From Paucimonas sp. (GTDB lineage Bacteria > Pseudomonadota > Gammaproteobacteria > Burkholderiales > Burkholderiaceae_D): a stretch of DNA of 6,667 bases. Of this stretch, positions 1-5,356 are shown one piece after another. Location of the stretch: the NCBI GenBank assembly GCA_029266815.1, contig JAQSWC010000112.1, positions 1-6,667 of the forward strand, read 5' to 3'. The notes beneath the pieces were generated by a model. It worked only from the letters and a program-made list of their open reading frames with translations, did no database searches and was not told where the DNA came from. The translations under genes and the position numbers were made by a program. Every line of letters starts with the position of its first letter. Position 1 is the stretch's first letter.

Positions 1-523
1 TCTGCATATCGGGGTCGAAGAAGCAGATCGCATCCCGACCCGACGACTTGGAATGGTACATCGCGATGTCCGCCCGCCTCAGCAACTCATGCTTGCTTTC
101 CGATTTTCCATCGAAGAGCGCGATGCCGATACTTGCGGTGCACTGATGCTCATATTTATTCAGCATGAACGGTGTATGAAAGGCATCACGAATTTTTTCG
201 GCGACATGTTCGGCCTGCGCGGCTGCAATCTCCGGAATGGTGCTCAGGTCTTCCAGCATGACCACGAATTCGTCTCCGCCGAAGCGGGCCACCGTGCTGC
301 TTTTACGCAGGCATCCTTCGAGCCTGCGGGATACTGCACTCAGCAACAGGTCGCCGGTTTCATGTCCGAGCGTGTCATTAAGGCTTTTGAAATTGTCGAG
401 ATCGATAAAGAGCAGTGCGCCGTGGCGTTGGGAGCGGACACAGACGTTCTGGGCATGTTGCAGGCGGTCCAGCAGCAGGGTGCGATTTGCCAGCCCGGTC
501 AATGAATCGTAGAAAGCCAGTCG
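1..523 (-). pseudogene. GGDEF (diguanylate cyclase) domain cut off from its sensor by an in-frame stop; left end truncated by window
   Basis: This frame directly continues the GAF-PAS-PAS gene beyond its TAA at 524-526 and has no further stop down to base 2. It begins RLAFYDSLTGLANR, the usual start of a GGDEF domain after a PAS linker. Then come FIDLDNFKSLNDTLGHETGD (metal and GTP site), RFGGDEFVVMLED with the intact GGDEF signature at 266-280, SIGIALF, and RRADIAMYHSKSSGRD at the end of the domain. GGDEF domains make c-di-GMP from two GTP. The inhibitory RxxD I-site reads RKSS (296-307), so product inhibition is probably lost. The last residues visible, FFDPDMQ, often lead into an EAL domain, but that would lie outside the window. 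No good restart exists: the first in-frame ATG (257-259) lies after the GGDEF motif, and the TTG at 500-502 has no Shine-Dalgarno. The domain assignment is firm; the loss of expression is inferred. Confidence 0.85.
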
Positions 524-526
524 TTA
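524..526 (-). other. In-frame TAA interrupting a sensor-GGDEF reading frame
   Basis: The codons run CAT GAA TCG ATT GTC TAA CGA CTG GCT TTC TAC, which reads H-E-S-I-V-stop-R-L-A-F-Y. Related proteins read straight through with a charged or polar residue here. A single C-to-T change of CAA (Gln), or a change from AAA or GAA, would create the stop. The frame is preserved on both sides, so this is a nonsense codon and not a frameshift. Confidence 0.85.
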
Positions 527-1828
527 GACAATCGATTCATGCCGCTTTCTCTCTGTGATGTCGCGCTGCACCGACACGAAATGCGAAATGCGTCCGAATG
601 CATCCCTGACCGGATTAAGGTCGATTTCAATGCAGAATTCAGTACGTTTTTTTGTGTAATTGACCAGCTCTGCATGCACGCCTTCACCTTTAAGAAGGGC
701 GCGCTGAATCCGGTCCAGTTCGCCGCGTTGCGTTTTCGGTCCCTGGAGAAAACGCGGAGATTTGCCGAGTGCCTCCGCGGACTTGTATCCTGTCATGCGT
801 TCAAACGCTTCGTTGACGAACACAATGCGCGGCCCCGGCTCCTCCAAAGGCGCCGCTTCGGTAATCATGACCACATCCGAAATTCTGGCGACGCACTCGT
901 GCAGCAGCAACAGTTGCTCCTGGTATTGCCGTTCAGACGAAATATCCTGGACCGTGCCGGAGATGATCCGCTCGCCTGCATCGTTGAAGCCGGCTTCGCC
1001 GCGTATCCTTACGTAACTGAATCCCCTATCAGGCCGGAGAATGCGGTGTTCCATGTTCAAGGTGGTACCGTGACGGGCAGCTTCATCGATTGCTTCCCTG
1101 ACTCCCTGGCGATCGTCATGATGAACCGATTGCAGGAATGCGGAGAGCGATTCGCAATCGTGCGAGTTCGGAATATTGAACAGTCGATAAATTTCATCGG
1201 ACAGCGCGATGCGTTCCGTTGGGCAATGCAGCTCCCAGCTTCCTATCTTTGCAATGCGCTGCGCATCATGCAGATGCCGGGTCTGCTTGGTCAACTGGCG
1301 GTTGGTATCGTCGAGCTGCGCAGAAAGATGTTCCAGTTCGATTCGCTGTCGACGAAGCTCGAGAATGGAAATTAGCTGCTCCGCCAGCATCTGCAAAGTG
1401 GCGATCTGCGTGCCTTCCAATTGGCGAGGGACACGATCCAGCACGGCCAGCGATCCAAGAGAAAATCCATCTCGATCCTTGAGTGGCACGCCGGCATAAA
1501 ACGCGATATGTGGAGGAGCCTGAACCAGCGGGTTATCGTGGAAGCGTGGATCTGCTCTGGCATCGTTAATAATGAACGGCTCTTCGCGATCGATGGTATG
1601 GGTGCAGAAAGAGATGGAGCGTTCGGTTTCCGGAAGATCGAGTCCTATCGACGCTTTGAACCATTGCCGCTGCTCATCGACGAATGTGATGATGGCGATA
1701 GGTGTTTCGCAGATCTTGGCGGCGAACTCGACAATACGATCAAATATCTCTTCCCGATTCGTATCAAGAATCTGGTAAGCCTTTAGGGCGGAAAGGCGGG
1801 GCTGCTCGTCTATCTCCAGAAGGCCCAT
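524..1828 (-). CDS. GAF-PAS-PAS sensor module, probably the N-terminal part of a disrupted diguanylate cyclase
   Basis: This 434-residue cytoplasmic protein has no signal peptide or membrane segment. Residues about 22-157 form a GAF domain (IITFVDEQRQWFKASIGLDLPETER, HIAFYAGVPL, GSLAVLDR). Residues about 157-190 are a charged heptad-like linker. Residues about 191-299 form a PAS_3-type domain (RIAKIGSWEL, HHDDR, GTVQDISSERQ). Residues about 302-430 form a second PAS domain (FVNEAFERMTGY, RFLQGP, FVSVQRDITERKRH). The protein stops after ESIV, exactly where a GGDEF domain normally follows, and the same frame resumes as GGDEF after the stop. As it stands, the product could sense a ligand or redox signal but has no output domain. 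The start is supported by GGTGA three bases upstream (1832-1836). The second PAS resembles LOV domains around RFLQG but lacks the photoactive Cys (SP replaces NC). The likely ancestral function is a sensor-regulated c-di-GMP cyclase. Confidence 0.87.
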   Translation of the reverse strand: MGLLEIDEQPRLSALKAYQILDTNREEIFDRIVEFAAKICETPIAIITFVDEQRQWFKASIGLDLPETERSISFCTHTIDREEPFIINDARADPRFHDNPLVQAPPHIAFYAGVPLKDRDGFSLGSLAVLDRVPRQLEGTQIATLQMLAEQLISILELRRQRIELEHLSAQLDDTNRQLTKQTRHLHDAQRIAKIGSWELHCPTERIALSDEIYRLFNIPNSHDCESLSAFLQSVHHDDRQGVREAIDEAARHGTTLNMEHRILRPDRGFSYVRIRGEAGFNDAGERIISGTVQDISSERQYQEQLLLLHECVARISDVVMITEAAPLEEPGPRIVFVNEAFERMTGYKSAEALGKSPRFLQGPKTQRGELDRIQRALLKGEGVHAELVNYTKKRTEFCIEIDLNPVRDAFGRISHFVSVQRDITERKRHESIV

Positions 1829-1910
1829 TTTTCACCGCAGGTTTTTGTCGAGAATGCGGTATAGGAAGAAGAAATTTCACCAAAGTTCGCAAATTGTTTT
1901 TAATAATTGG

Positions 1911-1931
1911 TTTTTGATGCAGCATCTCAAA
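1911..1931. promoter_or_regulatory. Imperfect dyad containing TTGAT/ATC half-sites, candidate operator
   Basis: Eight of ten base pairs around a central A at 1921 are symmetric: GATGC (1916-1920) mirrors GCATC (1922-1926), and the flanking TTT mirrors AAA. It lies about 85 bases upstream of the GAF-PAS-PAS start codon, in the 161-bp gap behind the Crp-like gene. TTGAT is the half-site read by many Crp/Fnr proteins, but here the half-site spacing is not the canonical N4. With a one-base loop it would make a poor terminator, and no T-run follows it on the minus strand. It may be an operator or a chance dyad. Confidence 0.25.
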
Positions 1932-1989
1932 GGAGCGTGCGAAGGTATTACTGGAGGGGCAATCAAACTCTTTCGGATAAGTTGAGGCG

Positions 1990-2721
1990 TCAGCCTACTG
2001 CCTTGCCTATCGCACGCTGAAACTGGCTTTTCACGACGTCGTAGCATTCGCAACTGGTTTTTTCCAGACCTTCCCTGTCGAGGATGGAGATGACTCCCCG
2101 GTGGTAGGTAATCAACCCTCTGTCTTGAAATTCCTTGGCGATGACCGAGACACTTGGCCGATGAACGCCCAGCATATCCGCCAGAAATTCCTGCGTAAGT
2201 TCGAAGGTGTCGCCATCTACCCGGTCATGACTGATCAACATCCAGCGCGCGAAGCGCTCGACGGTGGAATGCAGCCGGTTGCAGGCAACGGATTGGGACA
2301 CCTGGCACAGATACGCCTTGAAGAAGCGGTACGAAAGACGTTCCAGCTCGGGCGCCTTTGCCCTGATCTCGTTGAACTTGTCCAGCGCCAATCTGAGGCT
2401 GTAGCCGCCTATCTGGCAAATGGTGGTTTCGGTGGCCATGGTGGCGCCGGTCAGCACATCCACCGTCGACAGGCCCTCCTTGCCGATGGTACCGACCTCG
2501 ACAGCCGCACCACTCTTCATGTAGGCCAACACCGAATGCGCGCCCGACACCGGAAAATGAACGTATTTGATTTCCTTATCTTTCTCGTAGATCACCGTCT
2601 TTTGCGGAGTAGGAAATAATTCCAGGTGCGGTCTGAGCTGCTGATATTCGTCGTCCGGTAGATTGGCCAAAAGAAAATTATCGCAATCGACTGCGGCGGC
2701 TGGAACATCTCTCTTTTTCAT
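1990..2721 (-). CDS. Crp/Fnr-superfamily transcriptional regulator
   Basis: This 243-residue protein has the usual length and layout of the family. Residues about 15-125 are a cyclic-nucleotide-binding-like beta roll (VIYEKDKEIKYVHFPVSG, AVEVGTIGKEGL). Residues about 125-150 are the dimerisation helix, and residues about 150-220 are a winged helix-turn-helix (ELTQEFLADMLGVHRPSVSV, GLITYHRGVISILDR). The Arg-Ser pair that binds cAMP in CRP is absent (ATETT there), and the N-terminal Cys cluster of FNR is absent (only Cys13), so the effector is unknown. The recognition helix reads HRPSVSV in place of the CRP pattern SRETVGR, so DNA specificity should differ from CRP. A CECY motif sits near the C-terminus (224-227). 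The start is backed by GGGAGA nine bases upstream (2732-2737). It is divergent from the histidine kinase and upstream of the GAF-PAS-PAS gene, so control of either neighbour is plausible but unproven. Confidence 0.9.
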   Translation of the reverse strand: MKKRDVPAAAVDCDNFLLANLPDDEYQQLRPHLELFPTPQKTVIYEKDKEIKYVHFPVSGAHSVLAYMKSGAAVEVGTIGKEGLSTVDVLTGATMATETTICQIGGYSLRLALDKFNEIRAKAPELERLSYRFFKAYLCQVSQSVACNRLHSTVERFARWMLISHDRVDGDTFELTQEFLADMLGVHRPSVSVIAKEFQDRGLITYHRGVISILDREGLEKTSCECYDVVKSQFQRAIGKAVG

Positions 2722-2761
2722 ATTGAACGGTTCTCCCTGCTGGAAAATTCTTTACTGCGCA

Positions 2762-2777
2762 CTGCCGGCGACGGCAG
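2762..2777. repeat. Small perfect inverted repeat in the divergent control region
   Basis: CTGCCG (2762-2767) and CGGCAG (2772-2777) flank the tetraloop GCGA. On the minus strand it would fold in the 5' leader of the Crp-like gene, about 40 bases before its start codon. It could affect the leader RNA or be an operator. No run of T follows, so it is not an intrinsic terminator. Confidence 0.3.
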
Positions 2778-2787
2778 CCTGACGCCG

Positions 2788-2816
2788 TTGACATTTATTC
2801 CAGCATGAATCTATTT
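2788..2816 (+). promoter_or_regulatory. Candidate sigma-70 promoter toward the histidine kinase
   Basis: A perfect -35 box TTGACA (2788-2793) is followed by 17 bases and CTATTT (2811-2816). TATTTT one base further on, with an 18-base spacer, matches TATAAT at four of six positions. The start site would leave a leader of about 145 bases before the kinase ATG, with the FNR-type box inside that leader. The -35 is strong and the -10 weak, so a second promoter nearer the gene is possible. Confidence 0.4.
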
Positions 2817-2909
2817 TTTGAATAGTGATGCGCAGCAGGACTTTATTTCATTAAAGTTTTCTTTTCTGTACCAATCTATACAGACGACAAAGATTTGCCT
2901 TGTTAAATT

Positions 2910-2923
2910 TTGATCTTTAACAA
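2910..2923. promoter_or_regulatory. Near-consensus FNR/Crp-type box (TTGAT-N4-AACAA)
   Basis: TTGAT (2910-2914), four bases CTTT, then AACAA (2919-2923) matches the FNR/ANR consensus TTGAT-N4-ATCAA at nine of ten defined positions. Its centre is about 54 bases before the kinase start codon, inside an AT-rich stretch between a Crp/Fnr-family gene and the kinase. A global FNR/ANR protein or the neighbouring regulator could bind here. The neighbour's recognition helix lacks the FNR contact residues, so the former is more likely if the site is real. In an AT-rich region such a match can arise by chance. Confidence 0.35.
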
Positions 2924-2970
2924 TTCAAGTACTGCGTCTTTCCTGCGCGCGGTCTTGCCTGAGGCCGTCC

Positions 2971-4119
2971 ATGAGGTTGTCGCTATTCCTTCGCACCAAT
3001 ATGGAGCCCATTCTTCAGGAGTGGGAAGATTTCGCGAGAAGCATTCAGCCCGCGCATCGTGCAATGGATGTAGCTGAGCTTCGCGATCATGCGAAGGAAA
3101 TGCTGGAAGAGATCGCGGATGAGCTGGCTGCCTCCGAGCACGATGAAGACGGCCAGGTGATCCAGAGTATGCCGGGCATGATGCGGCGGGCGCGTGCAGC
3201 CGAAATTCATGCCGAGACGCGGCTGACATCCGGGTTCAACATCGAGCAACTCGTCTCCGAATACCGCGCGCTGAGGGCCAGCGTTCTGCGGCTCTGGTCG
3301 AACCGAAAAAAAACCGCCACCTGGTTCGAAGTGGAAGACATGGCGCGTTTCAATGAGGCGATCGACCAGTCACTGGCGGAATCGGTAGGCCGCTATTCAT
3401 TGATGGTCAACCGGTCGCAGGATATTTTCCTGGGCATTCTCGGGCACGATCTGAGAACGCCGCTGCAATCCCTGACCATGGGGGCCGCCTACCTGATGAG
3501 TCTGGATTCTCCCGACAGCAATCTCATCCAGTTGGGTGCGCGCATGTATCGCAGCACCTCGCGCATGGGGCATATCCTGAACAACCTGCTTGACTTCACG
3601 ATGAGCCGCGTGGGCGGCGGGCTGCCGCTGAAGATCAAGCAAGCCGACCTTGCCGACATTTCCGAGCAGATTGCCGACGAATTCCGCTTCTCCCATCCCA
3701 ACAGGACGATCAAGACAGATGTTCGCGGCCAGGTAGAGGGAATCTGGGATACAGCGAGATTGGGTCAGGTGTATCAGAACCTGATTGCAAACGCACTCCA
3801 GTACGGATCGGAAAACGGTACGGTATATGTGTTGACCACGGAGGTGGATGAGCATGTCAGGATCGTCGTGCATAACGACGGCGAGCCGATTCCCGATGCG
3901 ATGAAGGATAGTCTTTTCGATCCGCTGTTTCGCCACGCCAAGCGAGAAACGGAAGAGGCCTCGCGAAAGAACCTCGGTTTGGGGCTGTATATAGTGCGCG
4001 AAATCGTCCTGGCACATGGCGGCACCATAGACGTCACTTCCTCAAAAAGGCTGGGAACGAACTTTACAGTTCTCATTCCGAAACGCCATCCTTTGCAGGA
4101 TGGCGCCCAGGCAGCTTAA
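2971..4119 (+). CDS. Soluble orphan sensor histidine kinase with RsbRD-like N-terminal domain
   Basis: This 382-residue protein has no membrane segment. Residues about 5-145 resemble the RsbRD N-terminal domain (NMEPILQEWEDFARSI, HAETRLTSGFNIEQLVSEYRALRASVLRLW), a helical sensor region also found in stress-signalling RsbR proteins. The HisKA domain follows, with H-box FLGILGHDLRTPLQSL and phospho-acceptor His159 (bases 3445-3447). The ATPase domain has an N box (QNLIANALQYG, about 259-269), a G1 box HNDGEPIP (291-298), LFDPLF, and a G2 box NLGLGLYIV (324-332), so it should be catalytically active. No response regulator lies in the window, hence orphan. The start is supported by GAGG six bases upstream (2961-2964) and by the family-typical opening LSxFLRTNMEPIL. 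A run of eight A (3306-3313) lies in the coding sequence. It is divergent from the Crp-like gene and may share its control region. The signal sensed is unknown. Confidence 0.92.
   Translation: MRLSLFLRTNMEPILQEWEDFARSIQPAHRAMDVAELRDHAKEMLEEIADELAASEHDEDGQVIQSMPGMMRRARAAEIHAETRLTSGFNIEQLVSEYRALRASVLRLWSNRKKTATWFEVEDMARFNEAIDQSLAESVGRYSLMVNRSQDIFLGILGHDLRTPLQSLTMGAAYLMSLDSPDSNLIQLGARMYRSTSRMGHILNNLLDFTMSRVGGGLPLKIKQADLADISEQIADEFRFSHPNRTIKTDVRGQVEGIWDTARLGQVYQNLIANALQYGSENGTVYVLTTEVDEHVRIVVHNDGEPIPDAMKDSLFDPLFRHAKRETEEASRKNLGLGLYIVREIVLAHGGTIDVTSSKRLGTNFTVLIPKRHPLQDGAQAA
4084..4105. repeat. Perfect 8-bp hairpin inside the 3' end of the kinase gene
   Basis: CGCCATCC (4084-4091) and GGATGGCG (4098-4105) flank the loop TTTGCA. 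The repeat codes for RHPLQDG just before the kinase stop codon. It has no T-run after it on the plus strand, and only TTTCGG on the minus strand. It lies between convergent genes, so it may act as an mRNA 3'-end stabiliser or a weak, non-classical terminator. Confidence 0.4.
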
Positions 4120-4193
4120 ACGCAGCTCAAGCACGGCATGCTGCCGCACCGCGCCTGAGTCATGTCCGCAGCGCTAGGGCCGCTTTACCTTTC

Positions 4194-4445
4194 TTACTGA
4201 GAGCCGCCGCCGTAAGGTGCGGGCTTGCCGGTCTGCGGATCGGTGCTGGTGCCGCTGTTGCGCGCACCTGCGCTGCCGTCGCCGTAGCCTTCATTGGCGA
4301 TGTCGGAAGAGGAAGAAGTCGAATTGGCCGACGATTGTCCGGACGAGGCGGACGTTCCGGTCGCTTCATACGAGCTCTTGCTGTCCGGGCTCGAGCAGGC
4401 AGCAAGCGAAACGGCGGCGAGTAGTGTCAACAACAGTTTGTTCAT
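4194..4445 (-). CDS. Small Ser/Gly-rich lipoprotein
   Basis: This 83-residue protein has a classic lipoprotein signal: MNKLLLTLLAAVSLAAC with lipobox L14-A15-A16-C17. Cys17 would be lipidated after signal peptidase II cleavage, tethering the protein to an envelope membrane. No Asp follows Cys17 (Ser is at +2), so sorting to the outer membrane is expected under the E. coli rule. The mature 67 residues are low complexity: a Ser-rich stretch (about 18-48), then Gly/Asp/Asn-rich sequence ending PYGGGSQ, probably disordered. I see no known domain. The frame extends 26 codons further upstream, but GGAG five bases before this ATG and the immediate signal peptide fix the start here. It is convergent with the kinase and lies 160 bases downstream of the peroxiredoxin gene on the same strand, so probably has its own promoter. 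Function unknown. Confidence 0.8.
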   Translation of the reverse strand: MNKLLLTLLAAVSLAACSSPDSKSSYEATGTSASSGQSSANSTSSSSDIANEGYGDGSAGARNSGTSTDPQTGKPAPYGGGSQ

Positions 4446-4450
4446 AGCGG

Positions 4451-4454
4451 CTCC
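4451..4454 (-). promoter_or_regulatory. Ribosome binding site deciding the lipoprotein start
   Basis: GGAG on the minus strand lies five bases before the ATG at 4443-4445. It favours this start over the in-frame ATG at 4521-4523, which would bury the lipoprotein signal behind 26 extra, partly charged residues. Confidence 0.6.
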
Positions 4455-4557
4455 ACGAAAAAGTTGGCGAGTGCAGGTAGCTGCGGCCCTGCGGAACATC
4501 TTCGTCGTTCGCAAGAACCACACCAGTGTTAGAGCTTATCGCGGCAACAAAGCGTTG

Positions 4558-4586
4558 TTTATGCGGAAGGACAAGCGTTACCGCAA
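4558..4586 (-). promoter_or_regulatory. Weak candidate promoter for the lipoprotein gene
   Basis: On the minus strand TTGCGG (4581-4586) is followed by exactly 17 bases and CATAAA (4558-4563), which matches TATAAT at four of six positions. It lies about 112 bases ahead of the lipoprotein start and just behind the peroxiredoxin stop. The match is modest. I see no other feature in 4446-4605. Confidence 0.25.
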
Positions 4587-4605
4587 GCATTGCCTGCATC
4601 AATAG

Positions 4606-5199
4606 TTATTTCGCGGGCGCCTTTTTCAATGCGGAAATCCGGGTGACTGCATCGAGCGTCTTCATGACATTCTGATCCGGCGCCGTGCCGCCGATCGTCG
4701 CCAGGATTTTTCCTTCGGGTGAAATGATGAAGGTGGTGCGTTCGGTGAAGCCGTGATCGATATTCTTGCCGCGCGAATCCTTTGCCCCTTTAACAGCGTC
4801 ACCGACCTTGAGGTCGAAGGAACGCGCGATCGCGCCGTCTGCATCCGACGCTACCGCAAGCTTGCCGGCGCAATATTCAGGGTCGGCTGAAAAATCCTTG
4901 AGGCGAGCGATGCTGTCCATCGACACGCCGATGACGGTGGCGCCGGCAGCCGTGAACTTATCGTGATTTTCCGCAAACAGGTGTGCCTGGATGTTGCAGC
5001 CGGCAGTATAGGCTGAGGGATAAAAATACACCACGACCGGCCCCTTCCTGCGCGCATCCTTCAATGAAAAGGCGAAGGTCTTGCCGGCAAGTGCCGCCTG
5101 CGCGGTAAAGTCGGGCGCCGCATCGCCTTCCTTCAGTGCGGCAAAAGCGGGCAGGGCAACGGCAAAGGCGAGCAGGGCGGCTGACAAACGATTTTTCAT
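4606..5199 (-). CDS. Exported peroxiredoxin (BCP/AhpC-TSA family)
   Basis: This 197-residue thioredoxin-fold peroxidase would reduce hydrogen or organic peroxides with a catalytic Cys. An N-terminal signal peptide (MKNRLSAALLAFAVALPAFA) with a likely cut after AFA places it in the periplasm. The mature part opens LKEGDAAPDFTAQAALAGK, typical of the family. The active site is FYPSAYTAGCNIQA, matching PxxxTxxC, with peroxidatic Cys68. The BCP-type resolving Cys five residues later is absent (His). The only other Cys is Cys110 in DPEYCAGKLAVASDADG, a possible resolving residue. FTERTTFIISPEGKI is the conserved late strand. The start codon is backed by GGAG six bases upstream; an ATG ten codons earlier would put RVFHRPEPL before the signal peptide. 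The electron donor is unknown. The gene is divergent from the Sel1-repeat gene, with 157 bases between their starts. Confidence 0.9.
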   Translation of the reverse strand: MKNRLSAALLAFAVALPAFAALKEGDAAPDFTAQAALAGKTFAFSLKDARRKGPVVVYFYPSAYTAGCNIQAHLFAENHDKFTAAGATVIGVSMDSIARLKDFSADPEYCAGKLAVASDADGAIARSFDLKVGDAVKGAKDSRGKNIDHGFTERTTFIISPEGKILATIGGTAPDQNVMKTLDAVTRISALKKAPAK

Positions 5200-5205
5200 G
5201 AGAGG

Positions 5206-5209
5206 CTCC
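5206..5209 (-). promoter_or_regulatory. Ribosome binding site deciding the peroxiredoxin start
   Basis: GGAG on the minus strand lies six bases before the ATG at 5197-5199, from which a clean signal peptide is read. This favours it over the ATG at 5227-5229. Confidence 0.6.
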
Positions 5210-5321
5210 GGGCGATGAAAGACCCGCACAGTCTAATGGACTTGCCCACGGCGTGCTCGGCAGCTACCCATAGGAAAACAATGTGCAATGCGCAGCCGTT
5301 CTCGCCTGCCTTCTTGCGCAC

Positions 5322-5330
5322 TGCTATATT
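5322..5330 (+). promoter_or_regulatory. Extended -10 promoter candidate for the Sel1-repeat gene
   Basis: TGCTATATT carries the TG of an extended -10 (5322-5323) and a hexamer TATATT (5325-5330) that matches TATAAT at five of six positions. The -35 region 17 bases upstream is poor, as is common for extended -10 promoters. Transcription would start near 5337, about 20 bases before the ATG at 5357 and downstream of the alternative ATG at 5288, which supports the shorter protein. Confidence 0.45.
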
Positions 5331-5347
5331 CCTCCGATAAATTGGAC

Positions 5348-5351
5348 AGGG
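5348..5351 (+). promoter_or_regulatory. Ribosome binding site for the Sel1-repeat gene
   Basis: AGGG lies five bases before the ATG at 5357. It is a modest Shine-Dalgarno match, but together with the signal peptide starting here it selects this start. Confidence 0.45.
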
Positions 5352-5356
5352 CTTTT

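Noticed and set aside
53..505. Plus-strand open frame of 150 codons across the GGDEF region
   Set aside because: The minus strand reads an unmistakable GGDEF domain through the whole stretch.
749..763. Possible LOV photoreceptor motif (RFLQG) in the second PAS domain
   Set aside because: A LOV domain needs the photoactive Cys in NCRFLQ; here the residues are SPRFLQ, so flavin-Cys photochemistry is not expected.
539..1375. Long plus-strand open frame (278 codons) opposite the PAS-PAS gene
   Set aside because: The minus strand encodes clear GAF and PAS motifs over the same bases. The plus frame has no recognisable domain and no ribosome binding site; it is a shadow of the GC-rich coding strand.
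2101..2619. Plus-strand open frame of 172 codons inside the Crp-like gene
   Set aside because: It is antisense to a complete Crp/Fnr-type protein with a helix-turn-helix and shows no domain of its own.
3397..4017. Minus-strand open frame of 206 codons opposite the histidine kinase
   Set aside because: The plus strand carries all kinase motifs here; the antisense product has no family features.
4134..4146. Small inverted repeat CGGCA-TGC-TGCCG downstream of the kinase
   Set aside because: A five-base stem with a three-base loop and no T-run is too weak to call a terminator or an element.
4446..4523. Longer start for the lipoprotein (109 residues)
   Set aside because: The extension puts 26 residues before a perfect lipoprotein signal peptide and has no better ribosome binding site.
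5288..5356. Longer start for the Sel1-repeat protein (296 residues)
   Set aside because: The extension precedes the signal peptide, and the likely -10 element at 5325-5330 lies inside it.
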